Assembly (NCBI GenBank): GCA_017397885.1
Contig: JAFQHQ010000142.1
Span: 1-48,254 of the forward strand
DNA length: 48,254 nucleotides
Source of the DNA: Clostridia bacterium
GTDB taxonomy: Bacteria > Bacillota > Clostridia > UMGS1810
Direction: 5' to 3'
Positions 18,565-26,380 of this stretch are shown piece after piece (the stretch's first letter is position 1; the number at the start of each line of letters is the position of its first letter). The translations under genes and the position numbers were made by a program. Below the pieces are notes generated by a model. The model was given only the letters and a program-made list of their open reading frames with translations, made no database searches and was not told the origin of the DNA.

Positions 18565-20049
18565 TTATATTTTCCTTTCTGATTTTCCGATTATATATCC
18601 GTTTATGCCTTCAAATACATACTGACCGCTTTTTTGAAGCAGCATTGTTGAGCGTGAGTCTTTGAATGCGATGTTGATGTTCAGACATCCGAAATATGTG
18701 TCGATGACCTGAAGCATAATTGCAAAGGTGTTTTCATCTACCCATGCTCCCGATGATGCACATTTAAAAACTCCGTCTTCATTTTCGCCCATCATATCGA
18801 GGACCGGGCGCTCACCGAATGAAAATGAGCAAAGCTTGTTTTTACCATAATCAAAAGGAATGCGGTGAAGCTTTCCGCTCATTTCTATTTCAAGAAAACC
18901 GCCCGTTTTTTCAAAATTAAGCGAGAAAGAGGCCATGCCGAGGGGATTGTTTTCTGTTTTGTATTTTACTGCGTTAATTTTATCCGCAAGCGGAATATCC
19001 CAATTGCCGTACTGACAGATGAGCTCTCTTTTTGATGCATATTCCTCAAGCTTTTTATTAGCCTTAGCGTTTTCGGGTAGTGGAACATCTTTTATTTCGG
19101 GAATGAAATGTCTTGCCACTTCATGAAAAATAACGTGTCTGCCCGAACGGTCTGCCTGATTGTCCGAGGTTATAACAAAAAGAAAATCCTTTTCCGTGTC
19201 ACAAACGGCAAGCTGGTCACCCATACCGATTAGTGAAAATCCCGTATTGTGGGTTATCCACGTGAGGTAGCCGTAACCGTTAGAATTAAATGAGGAAAAC
19301 GTGCCGTTCTGGTCATTGTGGGATTGCTTTTTCGCAAGATTCTCCATGAAATCACGGTCAATATACTGTTTGCCGTTCCATTCGCCCTTTTGCATTATGA
19401 ATCTTGCAAAAAGTGCCAGGTCACGGGTTGTACACATAACCCCGGAGTCGCCAACAGTAAATCCGCCGGGTTCTTTCAAGGTGTAGCTTTCTTTTGAAAA
19501 ACCGATGTCAAGAAGCACTTTTTCTTTGAGATATTCAAGGAATGGTTTTCCTGTGAGTTTTTCGATTATGCAGCCCAAAAGAAACGAACCTATGCTGTCA
19601 TATTCAAAAATTGTTCCGGGAACCTTGTTGGTTTTTTGTGCATAATATGCTTCAACACGGCTCTTATATTTTCCCCACCAGAAAATCGGTGAACCAATGT
19701 TGCTTTTCATTCGGAGCATATCACCGATTGTGCATTCATCGTGATATTCATCGGTGTTCTCGTTTCGAAATTCGGGGAAATAATCAACAATAACATCATC
19801 AAGGCTGACAAGTCCCTCTGTCACTGCCATGCCGATTGCCACAGCAACAAAAGTTTTTGAAACGGAATACATTCTGTGAAGAAAGTTCCCGTCAAAGGGC
19901 TTGTAGTAGCTTTCCAAAAACACTTTATTTCCTCTTGCCATAAAAAGACTATGGGTGTGGGCTCTGCAATCCTCGAGGATTTTTATGAATTTTAATACAT
20001 TTTCCGATGAAACACCCACCGATTCGGGGCTTACTTTTTCAAACATCAT
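18565..20049 (-). CDS. Beta-lactamase-fold serine hydrolase
   Basis: A 494-residue protein of the beta-lactamase/class C-like esterase family without an obvious signal peptide. The nucleophile motif S-x-x-K is visible as YSVSKTFVA. The second motif is YDS (in FEYDSIGSFLLG) instead of the classical YxN. The start has two adjacent ATGs (20047-20049 and 20044-20046) behind AAGGAG, and the first is annotated. A C-terminal beta domain of about 170 residues follows the catalytic domain. With no export signal it is unlikely to confer antibiotic resistance; an esterase or amidase acting on a substituted sugar is more plausible (inference). It lies 10 bases after the CapA-like gene. Confidence 0.8.
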   Translation of the reverse strand: MMFEKVSPESVGVSSENVLKFIKILEDCRAHTHSLFMARGNKVFLESYYKPFDGNFLHRMYSVSKTFVAVAIGMAVTEGLVSLDDVIVDYFPEFRNENTDEYHDECTIGDMLRMKSNIGSPIFWWGKYKSRVEAYYAQKTNKVPGTIFEYDSIGSFLLGCIIEKLTGKPFLEYLKEKVLLDIGFSKESYTLKEPGGFTVGDSGVMCTTRDLALFARFIMQKGEWNGKQYIDRDFMENLAKKQSHNDQNGTFSSFNSNGYGYLTWITHNTGFSLIGMGDQLAVCDTEKDFLFVITSDNQADRSGRHVIFHEVARHFIPEIKDVPLPENAKANKKLEEYASKRELICQYGNWDIPLADKINAVKYKTENNPLGMASFSLNFEKTGGFLEIEMSGKLHRIPFDYGKNKLCSFSFGERPVLDMMGENEDGVFKCASSGAWVDENTFAIMLQVIDTYFGCLNINIAFKDSRSTMLLQKSGQYVFEGINGYIIGKSERKI

Positions 20050-20059
20050 ATCTTCTCCT

Positions 20060-21148
20060 TCAGGGCTCTGTACGTTCTTCCCAGGAATGCTTGTAGAGCT
20101 CGTCTATAACATCCTTGTGTGCCTCACAGTGCATTCTGCCGTTAAAAAGCTCATTGTCTGCCGGATCTGCGTTTTCTGTGTATGCACGGGAAATATTTCC
20201 GGCATATCTCTCTTTTGTGTCCTGACAAAATCGGCTCCAATGCTGTCGCCATTCGCCGCATTTCAGAATTTGGCTCTGACTGTCAAATGCCGACATAATT
20301 GCTTCATAATCTTTGCCTTTGGCAAGCTCAATGCCTTTTCCCACAACTTTTACGGGAATAAACTCTACAGCCACTTTGTCGGTTATGTCAAGTGATGCAA
20401 TCAAACCGCTTTGCCAGTGGGGGTGTTCGGTGTCATAATTGGTAAAATGAAAATTGCCCTGACCGTAGAGAATGTGACCGCCTTCAAATTCTTCGTAGCA
20501 ACCTATGCAGTGACTGTGCTGACAAAGCACAACATCGGCACCGCTTTTTATCATGGCGCGGCAAGCCTTGAGAAGTCTTGGCGAAGGATATATGCTTTGC
20601 TCTCTGCCTCCGTGATAGGTGACAACAACAAAGTCGCATTCTTTTTTTGCATTTCTCACATCTTCAATTGTGTCAAAGGGGTCAAAGGGTCTTGCCCCGG
20701 GACGGTTTTCGAGAGCGTAGCAATATTCGTGTTCGCAAACGGCAATGATTGCAATCTTAATGCCGTCATTTTCAATGATGAGATTCTTTCTTGAATCTTC
20801 ATAATCCTTGCCAAATCCGGTCACTGTCATACCGTTCGATGTGATTGCTTCAATTGTGTCGTTAACCCCGGGATAGCCGTAGTCAAAAATGTGGTTGTTG
20901 CTTATGCCGCAATCGGTTACGCCAATATCCTTCAAAACCTTGGCGGTTATGGGCGAAGCCTTAATGTTCGGGCCTTTTTTTGCTATTGGGGTATCCTTAT
21001 CTGTAAGGGCACATTCAATGTTAACCAAAACTCTGTCGGCACCTTCGAAAACCCTTGGCACGTCATTAAACAAAAGCTCTTTGTTCTCTTTTAAAAATTC
21101 ATCGTTACATTTTGATGTTGATACATCTCCGCAAATTATAAGTCTCAT
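20060..21148 (-). CDS. CapA-family (PGA_cap) metallophosphoesterase-like protein
   Basis: A 362-residue protein. The start at 21148 forms a 4-base ATGA overlap with the upstream stop and opens directly with the family strand MRLIICGDVS; an in-frame ATG at 21178 lies deeper inside the neighbour. The calcineurin-like metal-site motifs are in order: GDV, NIE, SNNHIFDYG, TYHGG, QHSHCIG and LYGQGNF. CapA was named for poly-gamma-glutamate synthesis, but many soluble homologues have no known role. This one lacks the N-terminal anchor of true CapA, so a cytoplasmic hydrolase is more likely than capsule synthesis. It sits between the redox genes and the hydrolase genes of the operon. Confidence 0.83.
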   Translation of the reverse strand: MRLIICGDVSTSKCNDEFLKENKELLFNDVPRVFEGADRVLVNIECALTDKDTPIAKKGPNIKASPITAKVLKDIGVTDCGISNNHIFDYGYPGVNDTIEAITSNGMTVTGFGKDYEDSRKNLIIENDGIKIAIIAVCEHEYCYALENRPGARPFDPFDTIEDVRNAKKECDFVVVTYHGGREQSIYPSPRLLKACRAMIKSGADVVLCQHSHCIGCYEEFEGGHILYGQGNFHFTNYDTEHPHWQSGLIASLDITDKVAVEFIPVKVVGKGIELAKGKDYEAIMSAFDSQSQILKCGEWRQHWSRFCQDTKERYAGNISRAYTENADPADNELFNGRMHCEAHKDVIDELYKHSWEERTEP

Positions 21149-22128
21149 TTTCTTTTTTCCATAGCGGTAAAATTCCATTCTTTTTCCCGCTTCAACGTAT
21201 CAAACTGTTTTGTGTCAAGCTTCCAGTCGTCACGTTCACGGAATTTCTTTTTGAACTTTCTTGTAAGAACGCCCTTTTCTTCAAGATGAATGTAGCATGC
21301 TCTGTCGCAGGCTCTTGCGCACAGTGAAGTTTTGTAGGAATGACCTGCAGGCGGATAGAAAAGCCCGCTGTCGAGAATCTCTTTTGCGCCTTCTGCATCA
21401 AAGCTTGCAGTTCCGTCTATAATTTCTTTTCGGTTTTCAAAATTCAAAAATGCATCGGGAGCCATGAACGGATTTTTTTCTCCTGTGCCACAGCTGTAAT
21501 ATACTGCACATCGCCACGGATCAAGACCTGTGTCTGTTATGGCATTTCCGGGGCAAGCCTTTATGCACTCTCCGCATCTGTCGCAAAGTGAGATTTTTTC
21601 TTTGGGGGTGGGCTCTGTTTCGGCATCGGTCAAAACAAAGCAATATCTGAAATAAGGACCAAATTCTTGGTTTATGATTTTTCCGCTCATGCCGATTTCG
21701 CCAAGTCCGCAAATTTCGGCGGATTTTTCAAAATTCATTTGATTTTCGGCATCTATATTTCTGAAAATAGCTGAATAATCCACTTCGGGATTGGTTGAAT
21801 TTGCTTCATTCATAATAAGCTGGTTTCGTTTTTGAGGAATGGCATAGAATCCGTTTTGTTCTATCACAGATGTCACACGAAGCATTGCCATAGGCATGAC
21901 GGTTTCTTCAATATTTTCAACGCCCATTGTGGTGTACTGATAATACACCGTGCCTTCCTCGACACCTCGGTATGCACCTCTCAGCACTCTGAATCCGAGA
22001 GCAATAACTGTTTTGACTTCGGGAAAAATTTTAAATATGGTATCATCTTTGGGAAACTGCGATGCCGGTGTAAATGTTATCACGTCGGCATCGTATTTTT
22101 TTGCGATTTCTGTTATTATATCTCTCAT
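21145..22128 (-). CDS. QueG-like double [4Fe-4S] protein, copy 1
   Basis: A 327-residue protein related to the cobalamin and iron-sulfur half of epoxyqueuosine reductase. GGGAGG precedes the ATG at 22128, which overlaps the stop of copy 2 by ATGA. Seen in order: an N-terminal alpha/beta domain with YYQYTTMG, then ICGLGEIGMSGKI, then CDRCGECIKACPG plus a further cysteine in DPWRCAVYY, then CARACDRAC. Together these give eight cysteines for two clusters. QueG of known function adds a HEAT-like tRNA-binding C-terminus; here only about 45 lysine-rich residues follow the second cluster. Queuosine synthesis is therefore unlikely, and an unknown reductive reaction is inferred. Confidence 0.78.
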   Translation of the reverse strand: MRDIITEIAKKYDADVITFTPASQFPKDDTIFKIFPEVKTVIALGFRVLRGAYRGVEEGTVYYQYTTMGVENIEETVMPMAMLRVTSVIEQNGFYAIPQKRNQLIMNEANSTNPEVDYSAIFRNIDAENQMNFEKSAEICGLGEIGMSGKIINQEFGPYFRYCFVLTDAETEPTPKEKISLCDRCGECIKACPGNAITDTGLDPWRCAVYYSCGTGEKNPFMAPDAFLNFENRKEIIDGTASFDAEGAKEILDSGLFYPPAGHSYKTSLCARACDRACYIHLEEKGVLTRKFKKKFRERDDWKLDTKQFDTLKREKEWNFTAMEKRK

Positions 22129-23027
22129 TTTTTCGCCTCCCTGCGGTGTTTTTCACAAGCAAGTTCACACTTTTTGCCGCAAAGGCAAGGAACATAGCCA
22201 AATTTTGTTTCGGGTAAAAAATTCAGACTTGAATATATTTCTCTTGCATTTTCCTCATCAAAGTGTTTTTCGCCGTTTATGATAATCTCTCTTTCGGGGT
22301 TGTCTTTTAAAAAGTCATCGGTCATAAAGGGGTTGGATTTGTGAGCACCACGGTAGTACACACTGCACTGCCAGGTGTCAAGACCTGCCTCCGACACAGC
22401 CTTCCCGGGGCACGCTTCAATGCATTTGCCGCATCCGTCGCAAACCTCACCTTCAAAAGGCGGGTCAAGCTCCAGGGGTGCATCGGTGATTATGTAGACA
22501 AATCTTAAAAATGTTCCGTATTGGGGATTTATGATTTTGCCGTGAAGTCCTTTTTTGCCGAGACCGCAAACCTCTGCCGCACGGTCGGTGTCGATGATGA
22601 CTTCGGGAGTTGGCTTCCCTTCTTCAACGGGGGATGAATGAATTAATTCATACACATCTTTAACCTCGGGGTTAAACGTCTTGTCGCCTTTGACCTTCAT
22701 TCCGGGAACTGTTCGCTGAAGGCAGGCATCGTAGCCTTCATTTTCAATTATTCCGCCAAGCTTTAAAAGAAAGATTTCGGCAAAGGTCTCATCAATATAT
22801 TTAACGCCGAGGCTTGTGTAGTTATAGAACTGAGTTTTTGACTCCATTGTCTTATAAAAGCCTTTTGGCACAGGAATTGCACAGCCTATAATTGCTTTTG
22901 CCTTTGGCAAAATGCTGAAAGGATTATGCTCAGGTGCAACATCTTTCATAAGACTGACATCACCAATTCCGCAAAGCACTGCACCAAGCTCTTTTGCTTT
23001 TGATTTTATAAATTCACTTGTAAGCAT
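22125..23027 (-). CDS. QueG-like double [4Fe-4S] protein, copy 2
   Basis: A 300-residue protein with a strong AAGGAGGG ribosome site 12 bases after copy 3. It shares its neighbours' arrangement: GAVLCGIGDVS near the start, FYNYTSLG, the IDTDRAAEVCGLGKKG segment, CDGCGKCIEACPGKAV, DTWQCSVYY and finally CLCGKKCELAC. The IDT before AAEVCGLG may correspond to the conserved aspartate that acts as proton donor in QueG, which would favour real cobalamin chemistry; an alignment is needed. It is the shortest copy and stops 12 residues after the last cysteine, so no tRNA-binding domain is present. The substrate is unknown. Confidence 0.78.
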   Translation of the reverse strand: MLTSEFIKSKAKELGAVLCGIGDVSLMKDVAPEHNPFSILPKAKAIIGCAIPVPKGFYKTMESKTQFYNYTSLGVKYIDETFAEIFLLKLGGIIENEGYDACLQRTVPGMKVKGDKTFNPEVKDVYELIHSSPVEEGKPTPEVIIDTDRAAEVCGLGKKGLHGKIINPQYGTFLRFVYIITDAPLELDPPFEGEVCDGCGKCIEACPGKAVSEAGLDTWQCSVYYRGAHKSNPFMTDDFLKDNPEREIIINGEKHFDEENAREIYSSLNFLPETKFGYVPCLCGKKCELACEKHRREAKK

Positions 23028-23039
23028 TTTTCACCCTCC

Positions 23040-24122
23040 TTATCGGTCAAGCTTCCATGGCTTTTTTGTACGTAGGGGTTCTTTGAATCTGCCCTCCATG
23101 CATCCGCCTTTTTTCTCAAGCACCGAAACACATCCTCTTATGCAACCTCCGCATTTTGCCATATTATATCCAACCCAAGAGGGGAAATATTTTGCAAGGG
23201 ATGTGTAAATTTTAGTTACTTCCTCTTCGTTTGCTTCATTTGTCACACCCTCCAAAAGGTCGAGAGTGCCGTTTTCGTTTTTGTCAAAAACCTCTTTGGG
23301 GACAAAGGGGTTGAAATATCTTCCGCCGTGGGTGTAGAATGCATAGCATCTCCACATATCAATGTCGCCCCATTCACAAATCTTACCGTCAATGTTAACT
23401 CGAATGGCGTTTTCGGGAGCAATGGGCGGTATGCATCCTCCGGGGCATTCTCTCACGCAGGCTCCGCATCTTCTGCAAAGTGGTTCTCCGCTGTACATTT
23501 CGTCATACTCGTCAAACTCTGCATCGGTAAAAATGAATGCTACTCTTTGAAGCGGTCCGAATTCGGGAGTGAGAAGCATTTTGCTCCAGCCGATTTCGCC
23601 AAGACCGCAGGCAACCGCCGCAATTCTGAACTGAAATTGCAAATCGGGAGGTATTTTACCTTCCTCTGCTTCACGAGTAAACTGAACACTGCGGTGGTGG
23701 TTTGTCCTGGTTTTGGCATTGTTGATGACTTCAATCTGTTCTTCCGGCGAAAGTGTGTTTCCCGGAGAGCCGTCCATGTCGGATACAATTCCTCGTGCAC
23801 CGGTGTTGCGGTATACAAATGCCTCATAGCCTTCATCTTCAATTACTCTTCCAACATGGTGAAGCACTGCAGGAGCATAGATTTCATTTATTCCGCCATA
23901 TGCCATAGACGGATACTGATAAAACTGTGTTCCCTCTTCAATACCTCTCTGAACTCCGCGGGGAATTCTGAACACAAAGCCGATACAGCTTTTAACCCCG
24001 GGAAAAAGAAACTGAGGGTTCATTTCCTTTGGTGCACCGTTCCAACGAGAGATGGGTGCAATACCGCAGGCATCGGCACCTGCTTCAAGTGCTGCCTGCT
24101 TGATAATCTCATTTTTAAGCAT
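23040..24122 (-). CDS. QueG-like double [4Fe-4S] protein, copy 3
   Basis: A 360-residue protein. The ATG at 24122 follows GGAGG by 7 bases and lies 2 bases after the stop of the U32-like gene; an in-frame ATG at 24149 inside that gene is rejected. The motifs parallel the other two copies: ADACGIAPIS, FYQYPSMA, ACGLGEIGWSKMLL, CRRCGACVRECPGGCI, DMWRCYAFY and CGGCIRGC. It carries an insertion of about 35 residues before ACGLGEIG and another between the first cluster and WRC. Copies 1-3 are clearly homologous but far from identical, so the triplication is old and each copy probably has its own substrate or partner. Confidence 0.78.
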   Translation of the reverse strand: MLKNEIIKQAALEAGADACGIAPISRWNGAPKEMNPQFLFPGVKSCIGFVFRIPRGVQRGIEEGTQFYQYPSMAYGGINEIYAPAVLHHVGRVIEDEGYEAFVYRNTGARGIVSDMDGSPGNTLSPEEQIEVINNAKTRTNHHRSVQFTREAEEGKIPPDLQFQFRIAAVACGLGEIGWSKMLLTPEFGPLQRVAFIFTDAEFDEYDEMYSGEPLCRRCGACVRECPGGCIPPIAPENAIRVNIDGKICEWGDIDMWRCYAFYTHGGRYFNPFVPKEVFDKNENGTLDLLEGVTNEANEEEVTKIYTSLAKYFPSWVGYNMAKCGGCIRGCVSVLEKKGGCMEGRFKEPLRTKKPWKLDR

Positions 24123-24124
24123 GG

Positions 24125-25114
24125 TTATTCCTCCAAGTTTATAAGACAATTTTCTGTGATTATATATTTAAGACTCTCATCCGATACAACCGATTCAATG
24201 CGGCTGTTTTCAAGAAGATAAGTATAAATTGTGCCCGTGTGATTAGGTTCAAGCAAATCAAGGGTGCTTCCAATGTACTTTTGGTTATCTATGTACGCCT
24301 TTAGAATTTTTTCGGGATTTTGGCTGACCCTTGTGGCAAGCTTCATAGACGAAAAAAGGGTTTCATAAAGATAAATGTCTTCCGGGCGAATGAATCCTGT
24401 GACATCAAGAATTTTGAAAATGTTATTCTTTTTCTTCAAAAACTCATGACAAATTCCCGAAAAAGCATAGCCGTTATCCATCTTTGAAATTTCACTTTCG
24501 TGGGAAACAAGGTTGTCGTGAAAGGTGTGCGCACTGCAGTTGTTAAGGCATCCGCTGTTGGCAAGGGCATATAGTTTTTTTTCGGTTTTGTCGCACCAAT
24601 CCTTTATTTTACGTATTTTGCAAAAATCTCTGTTAAGCTCTCGCTTTATGTAGAAGCTGTCAAAATAATCTTCAACATATTCCATGCCCTCAATTGACCC
24701 TATGCCCATATTTACCGATGCTCTCACGTCAAGGCCGGAAAAGTTTGATTTGATAAACTTTGCAACAAGAGGAGATGTTGTTGTCACAGATGACAGATTA
24801 AAATTTTCAACACAATAATCTGTTGTATCACCGATTTTTTCAAAAAACGCTCTCGATTGGCTGTCTTTTCCATAGCAGGTTGCATTAAAAAGAATGTTTG
24901 TATTAATTCCCGAATCTGCAATTAATTTTAAATCTTCAATTTGTTTTTGTTGTGCCTCCCACGGAGTCATATCTTTGCAATTGGTCTGGATGTTTCTTCC
25001 GTTGGGAAAATCCCCCCACGAAAAATATACCTCCGAAATATGTTCTTTTCGTTTTATTATGCTTTCAACAAAGCTGTAATCTTTAAAAAGCTGATAGCCG
25101 ATAAAGTATTTCAT
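24125..25114 (-). CDS. U32-peptidase-like TIM-barrel protein
   Basis: A 329-residue cytoplasmic protein that opens the minus-strand operon, with AGAGGTGA before the ATG. The strand pattern and phrases such as INTNILFNATCYG, VRASVNMGIGS, FYIKRELNRD and ALANSGCLNNCSAHTFHDN resemble U32-family barrels. Several of that family (for example UbiU/UbiV and TrhP/RlhA) bind a [4Fe-4S] cluster and act in hydroxylation or RNA modification rather than proteolysis. Cysteines are present in FNATCYG and GCLNNCS, but the full four-cysteine U32 signature is not obvious. The relation is tentative. Its position ahead of three iron-sulfur proteins suggests a shared redox pathway. Confidence 0.65.
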   Translation of the reverse strand: MKYFIGYQLFKDYSFVESIIKRKEHISEVYFSWGDFPNGRNIQTNCKDMTPWEAQQKQIEDLKLIADSGINTNILFNATCYGKDSQSRAFFEKIGDTTDYCVENFNLSSVTTTSPLVAKFIKSNFSGLDVRASVNMGIGSIEGMEYVEDYFDSFYIKRELNRDFCKIRKIKDWCDKTEKKLYALANSGCLNNCSAHTFHDNLVSHESEISKMDNGYAFSGICHEFLKKKNNIFKILDVTGFIRPEDIYLYETLFSSMKLATRVSQNPEKILKAYIDNQKYIGSTLDLLEPNHTGTIYTYLLENSRIESVVSDESLKYIITENCLINLEE

Positions 25115-25240
25115 TTGCTTTCACCTCTTACTATTGACTATAGCACAAATTGCTGATATAATGTATAACAATAAAAACACAAAATATAACAAAACAAAGA
25201 TTTATATTGCCTAAAATTTGAATTTTCGGAGGTTGAAGAT
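25115..25240. other. Divergent promoter region between the U32/QueG operon and the AraC gene
   Basis: This 126-base AT-rich spacer must hold both promoters. The plus-strand one is annotated separately. For the minus strand the best candidate is TATACA (25162-25167 on the plus strand as TGTATA) with TTGTTA 19 bases upstream; it is weak, as expected for a promoter needing an activator. The two promoters would overlap, so binding of the AraC protein here could switch both (inference). No clear AraC half-site repeat could be defined by eye. Confidence 0.45.
25134..25162 (+). promoter_or_regulatory. Consensus sigma-A promoter for the AraC gene
   Basis: TTGACT (25134-25139) and TATAAT (25157-25162) are spaced by 17 bases and the start codon lies at 25241. 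The near-perfect match suggests steady expression of the regulator. Confidence 0.8.
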
Positions 25241-26089
25241 ATGCTTATATCCGACATAAATCCGCACATACGTCATGCCAATTTGATTACCACTCCTTTC
25301 AAAATGCGTAGTGAACCAAGCATTTGCATGGATTGCCGTCTTTTCTTTTTTGAAAATATTTCCGGTTGGTTTTTCTTTGGCGGGGAAAAACATAACATTT
25401 TAAATAATACCGCAATTTTCTTTCCACCGGAAACCGAATATGAGCTTGATATTAAATTTAATGAAAACGCCGGATTTTATGTGTTTAACTTTGACCTTAC
25501 AAACATTCACTGTGACATAAAAAATGGATTTGGCACACCGCTCAAAAGCGAGTTTGACAAATCCAAAGTACCTTCCTATGAAATGTCGGAGGAATTTTCA
25601 AAACCAATTATAAAAAACATTGCCCATGTAAAAGGAATGCTTGGCAAATGTGTGAACAATTTCATACTTAAAAACACCTTTTACAGAGAAGCTTCGTCGG
25701 CACTTCTCAAAATGATTCTCCTTGAACTTGTTGGAGAAGAAAACCACAATGCTTATTCCGAGCTTTGTAAAAATGTGCTGGATTATATATCCGAAAACTA
25801 CAAAACTTCTTCACTGACAAACGAAACAATATCCGCTCATTTTAACTACCATTCTTATCATCTGAGCAGCATTGTAAAATCCGAAACGGGAAAAAGTCTC
25901 CATCAGTTTCTCATATACTATCGTCTTCGAAAATCAAGAGAGCTTCTTGCTACAACTGAAACAGAAATATCGGAAATCGCATGGAAATGCGGATTTTCTT
26001 CTGCTGCATATTTTACAAAACTTTTTAAACAAAACATCGGCATAACTCCCGGAGATTATCGCAGGAGATATACCGATTTGGGTTTTTGA
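25241..26089 (+). CDS. AraC-family transcriptional regulator
   Basis: A 282-residue regulator with GGAGG 7 bases before the ATG. The N-terminal half is a cupin-like sensor domain (about 1-150) of the type that binds a small ligand, often a sugar. The C-terminal 100 residues hold the double helix-turn-helix: the first has 'LTNETISAHFNYHSYHLSSI', and the second has EISEIAWKCGFSSAAYFTKL followed by the family signature GITPGDYRRRY. It is transcribed away from the seven-gene operon and is its likely activator; it might also control the lyase operon at 700. It ends before a strong terminator. Confidence 0.9.
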   Translation: MLISDINPHIRHANLITTPFKMRSEPSICMDCRLFFFENISGWFFFGGEKHNILNNTAIFFPPETEYELDIKFNENAGFYVFNFDLTNIHCDIKNGFGTPLKSEFDKSKVPSYEMSEEFSKPIIKNIAHVKGMLGKCVNNFILKNTFYREASSALLKMILLELVGEENHNAYSELCKNVLDYISENYKTSSLTNETISAHFNYHSYHLSSIVKSETGKSLHQFLIYYRLRKSRELLATTETEISEIAWKCGFSSAAYFTKLFKQNIGITPGDYRRRYTDLGF

Positions 26090-26130
26090 TGTTCAGTTTT
26101 CTGCTTTTTATACTTTTAAATAAAAGAAAC

Positions 26131-26166
26131 AAGACATCATCAAAATGTTTTTGTTGATGTCTTTTT
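26131..26166 (+). terminator. Rho-independent terminator of the AraC gene
   Basis: AGACATCATCAAAA pairs with TTTTGTTGATGTCT with one mismatch and is followed by a run of five T. It lies about 40 bases after the AraC stop codon. Confidence 0.85.
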
Positions 26167-26183
26167 ACATAAGGAATTAAATT

Positions 26184-26229
26184 TAGCCTTAACATCCAAA
26201 ACTGTCTTTAGTGTTGGGTGTTAAGGCTA
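26184..26229. repeat. Long near-perfect inverted repeat in an intergenic region
   Basis: TAGCCTTAACA at one end pairs perfectly with TGTTAAGGCTA at the other, and the pairing continues inward with G-T pairs around an 8-base loop. This leaves a hairpin of about 19 pairs. It lies 18 bases after the AraC terminator. It could be a second terminator, a structured RNA or a relic of a small repeat element. The rest of 26230-26380 shows only a weak AGGC/GCCT hairpin at about 26277-26291 and no gene. Confidence 0.7.
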
Positions 26230-26380
26230 CTTTTGTTCGAATGGTGTGATGTATATAAAATTATGATCACAGTACGAGGCATGTTTAGCCTGCTTTTTAA
26301 AAACAAAATATCAGTCAGTTAAAATTCGCTTGTGTGAGGTGTCGAAATCAATTCGTCGTGTATCGTAATATCAAGTTGTT

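Noticed and set aside
18565-20049. Antibiotic-resistance beta-lactamase
   Set aside because: There is no signal peptide, the second motif is YDS instead of YxN, and the genomic context is catabolic.
20060-21148. Capsule poly-gamma-glutamate synthesis gene
   Set aside because: CapB, CapC and CapD partners and a membrane anchor are absent; only the phosphoesterase-like fold is shared.
21145-24122. Annotation of the three iron-sulfur proteins as epoxyqueuosine reductases
   Set aside because: They lack the C-terminal helical tRNA-binding part and occur as three copies in a catabolic-looking operon; only the two-cluster core is shared.
23328-24221. 297-codon plus-strand open frame antisense to QueG-like copy 3
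   Set aside because: Composition is atypical (Cys-, Ser- and Phe-rich), there is no ribosome site, and the opposite strand encodes a clear iron-sulfur protein.
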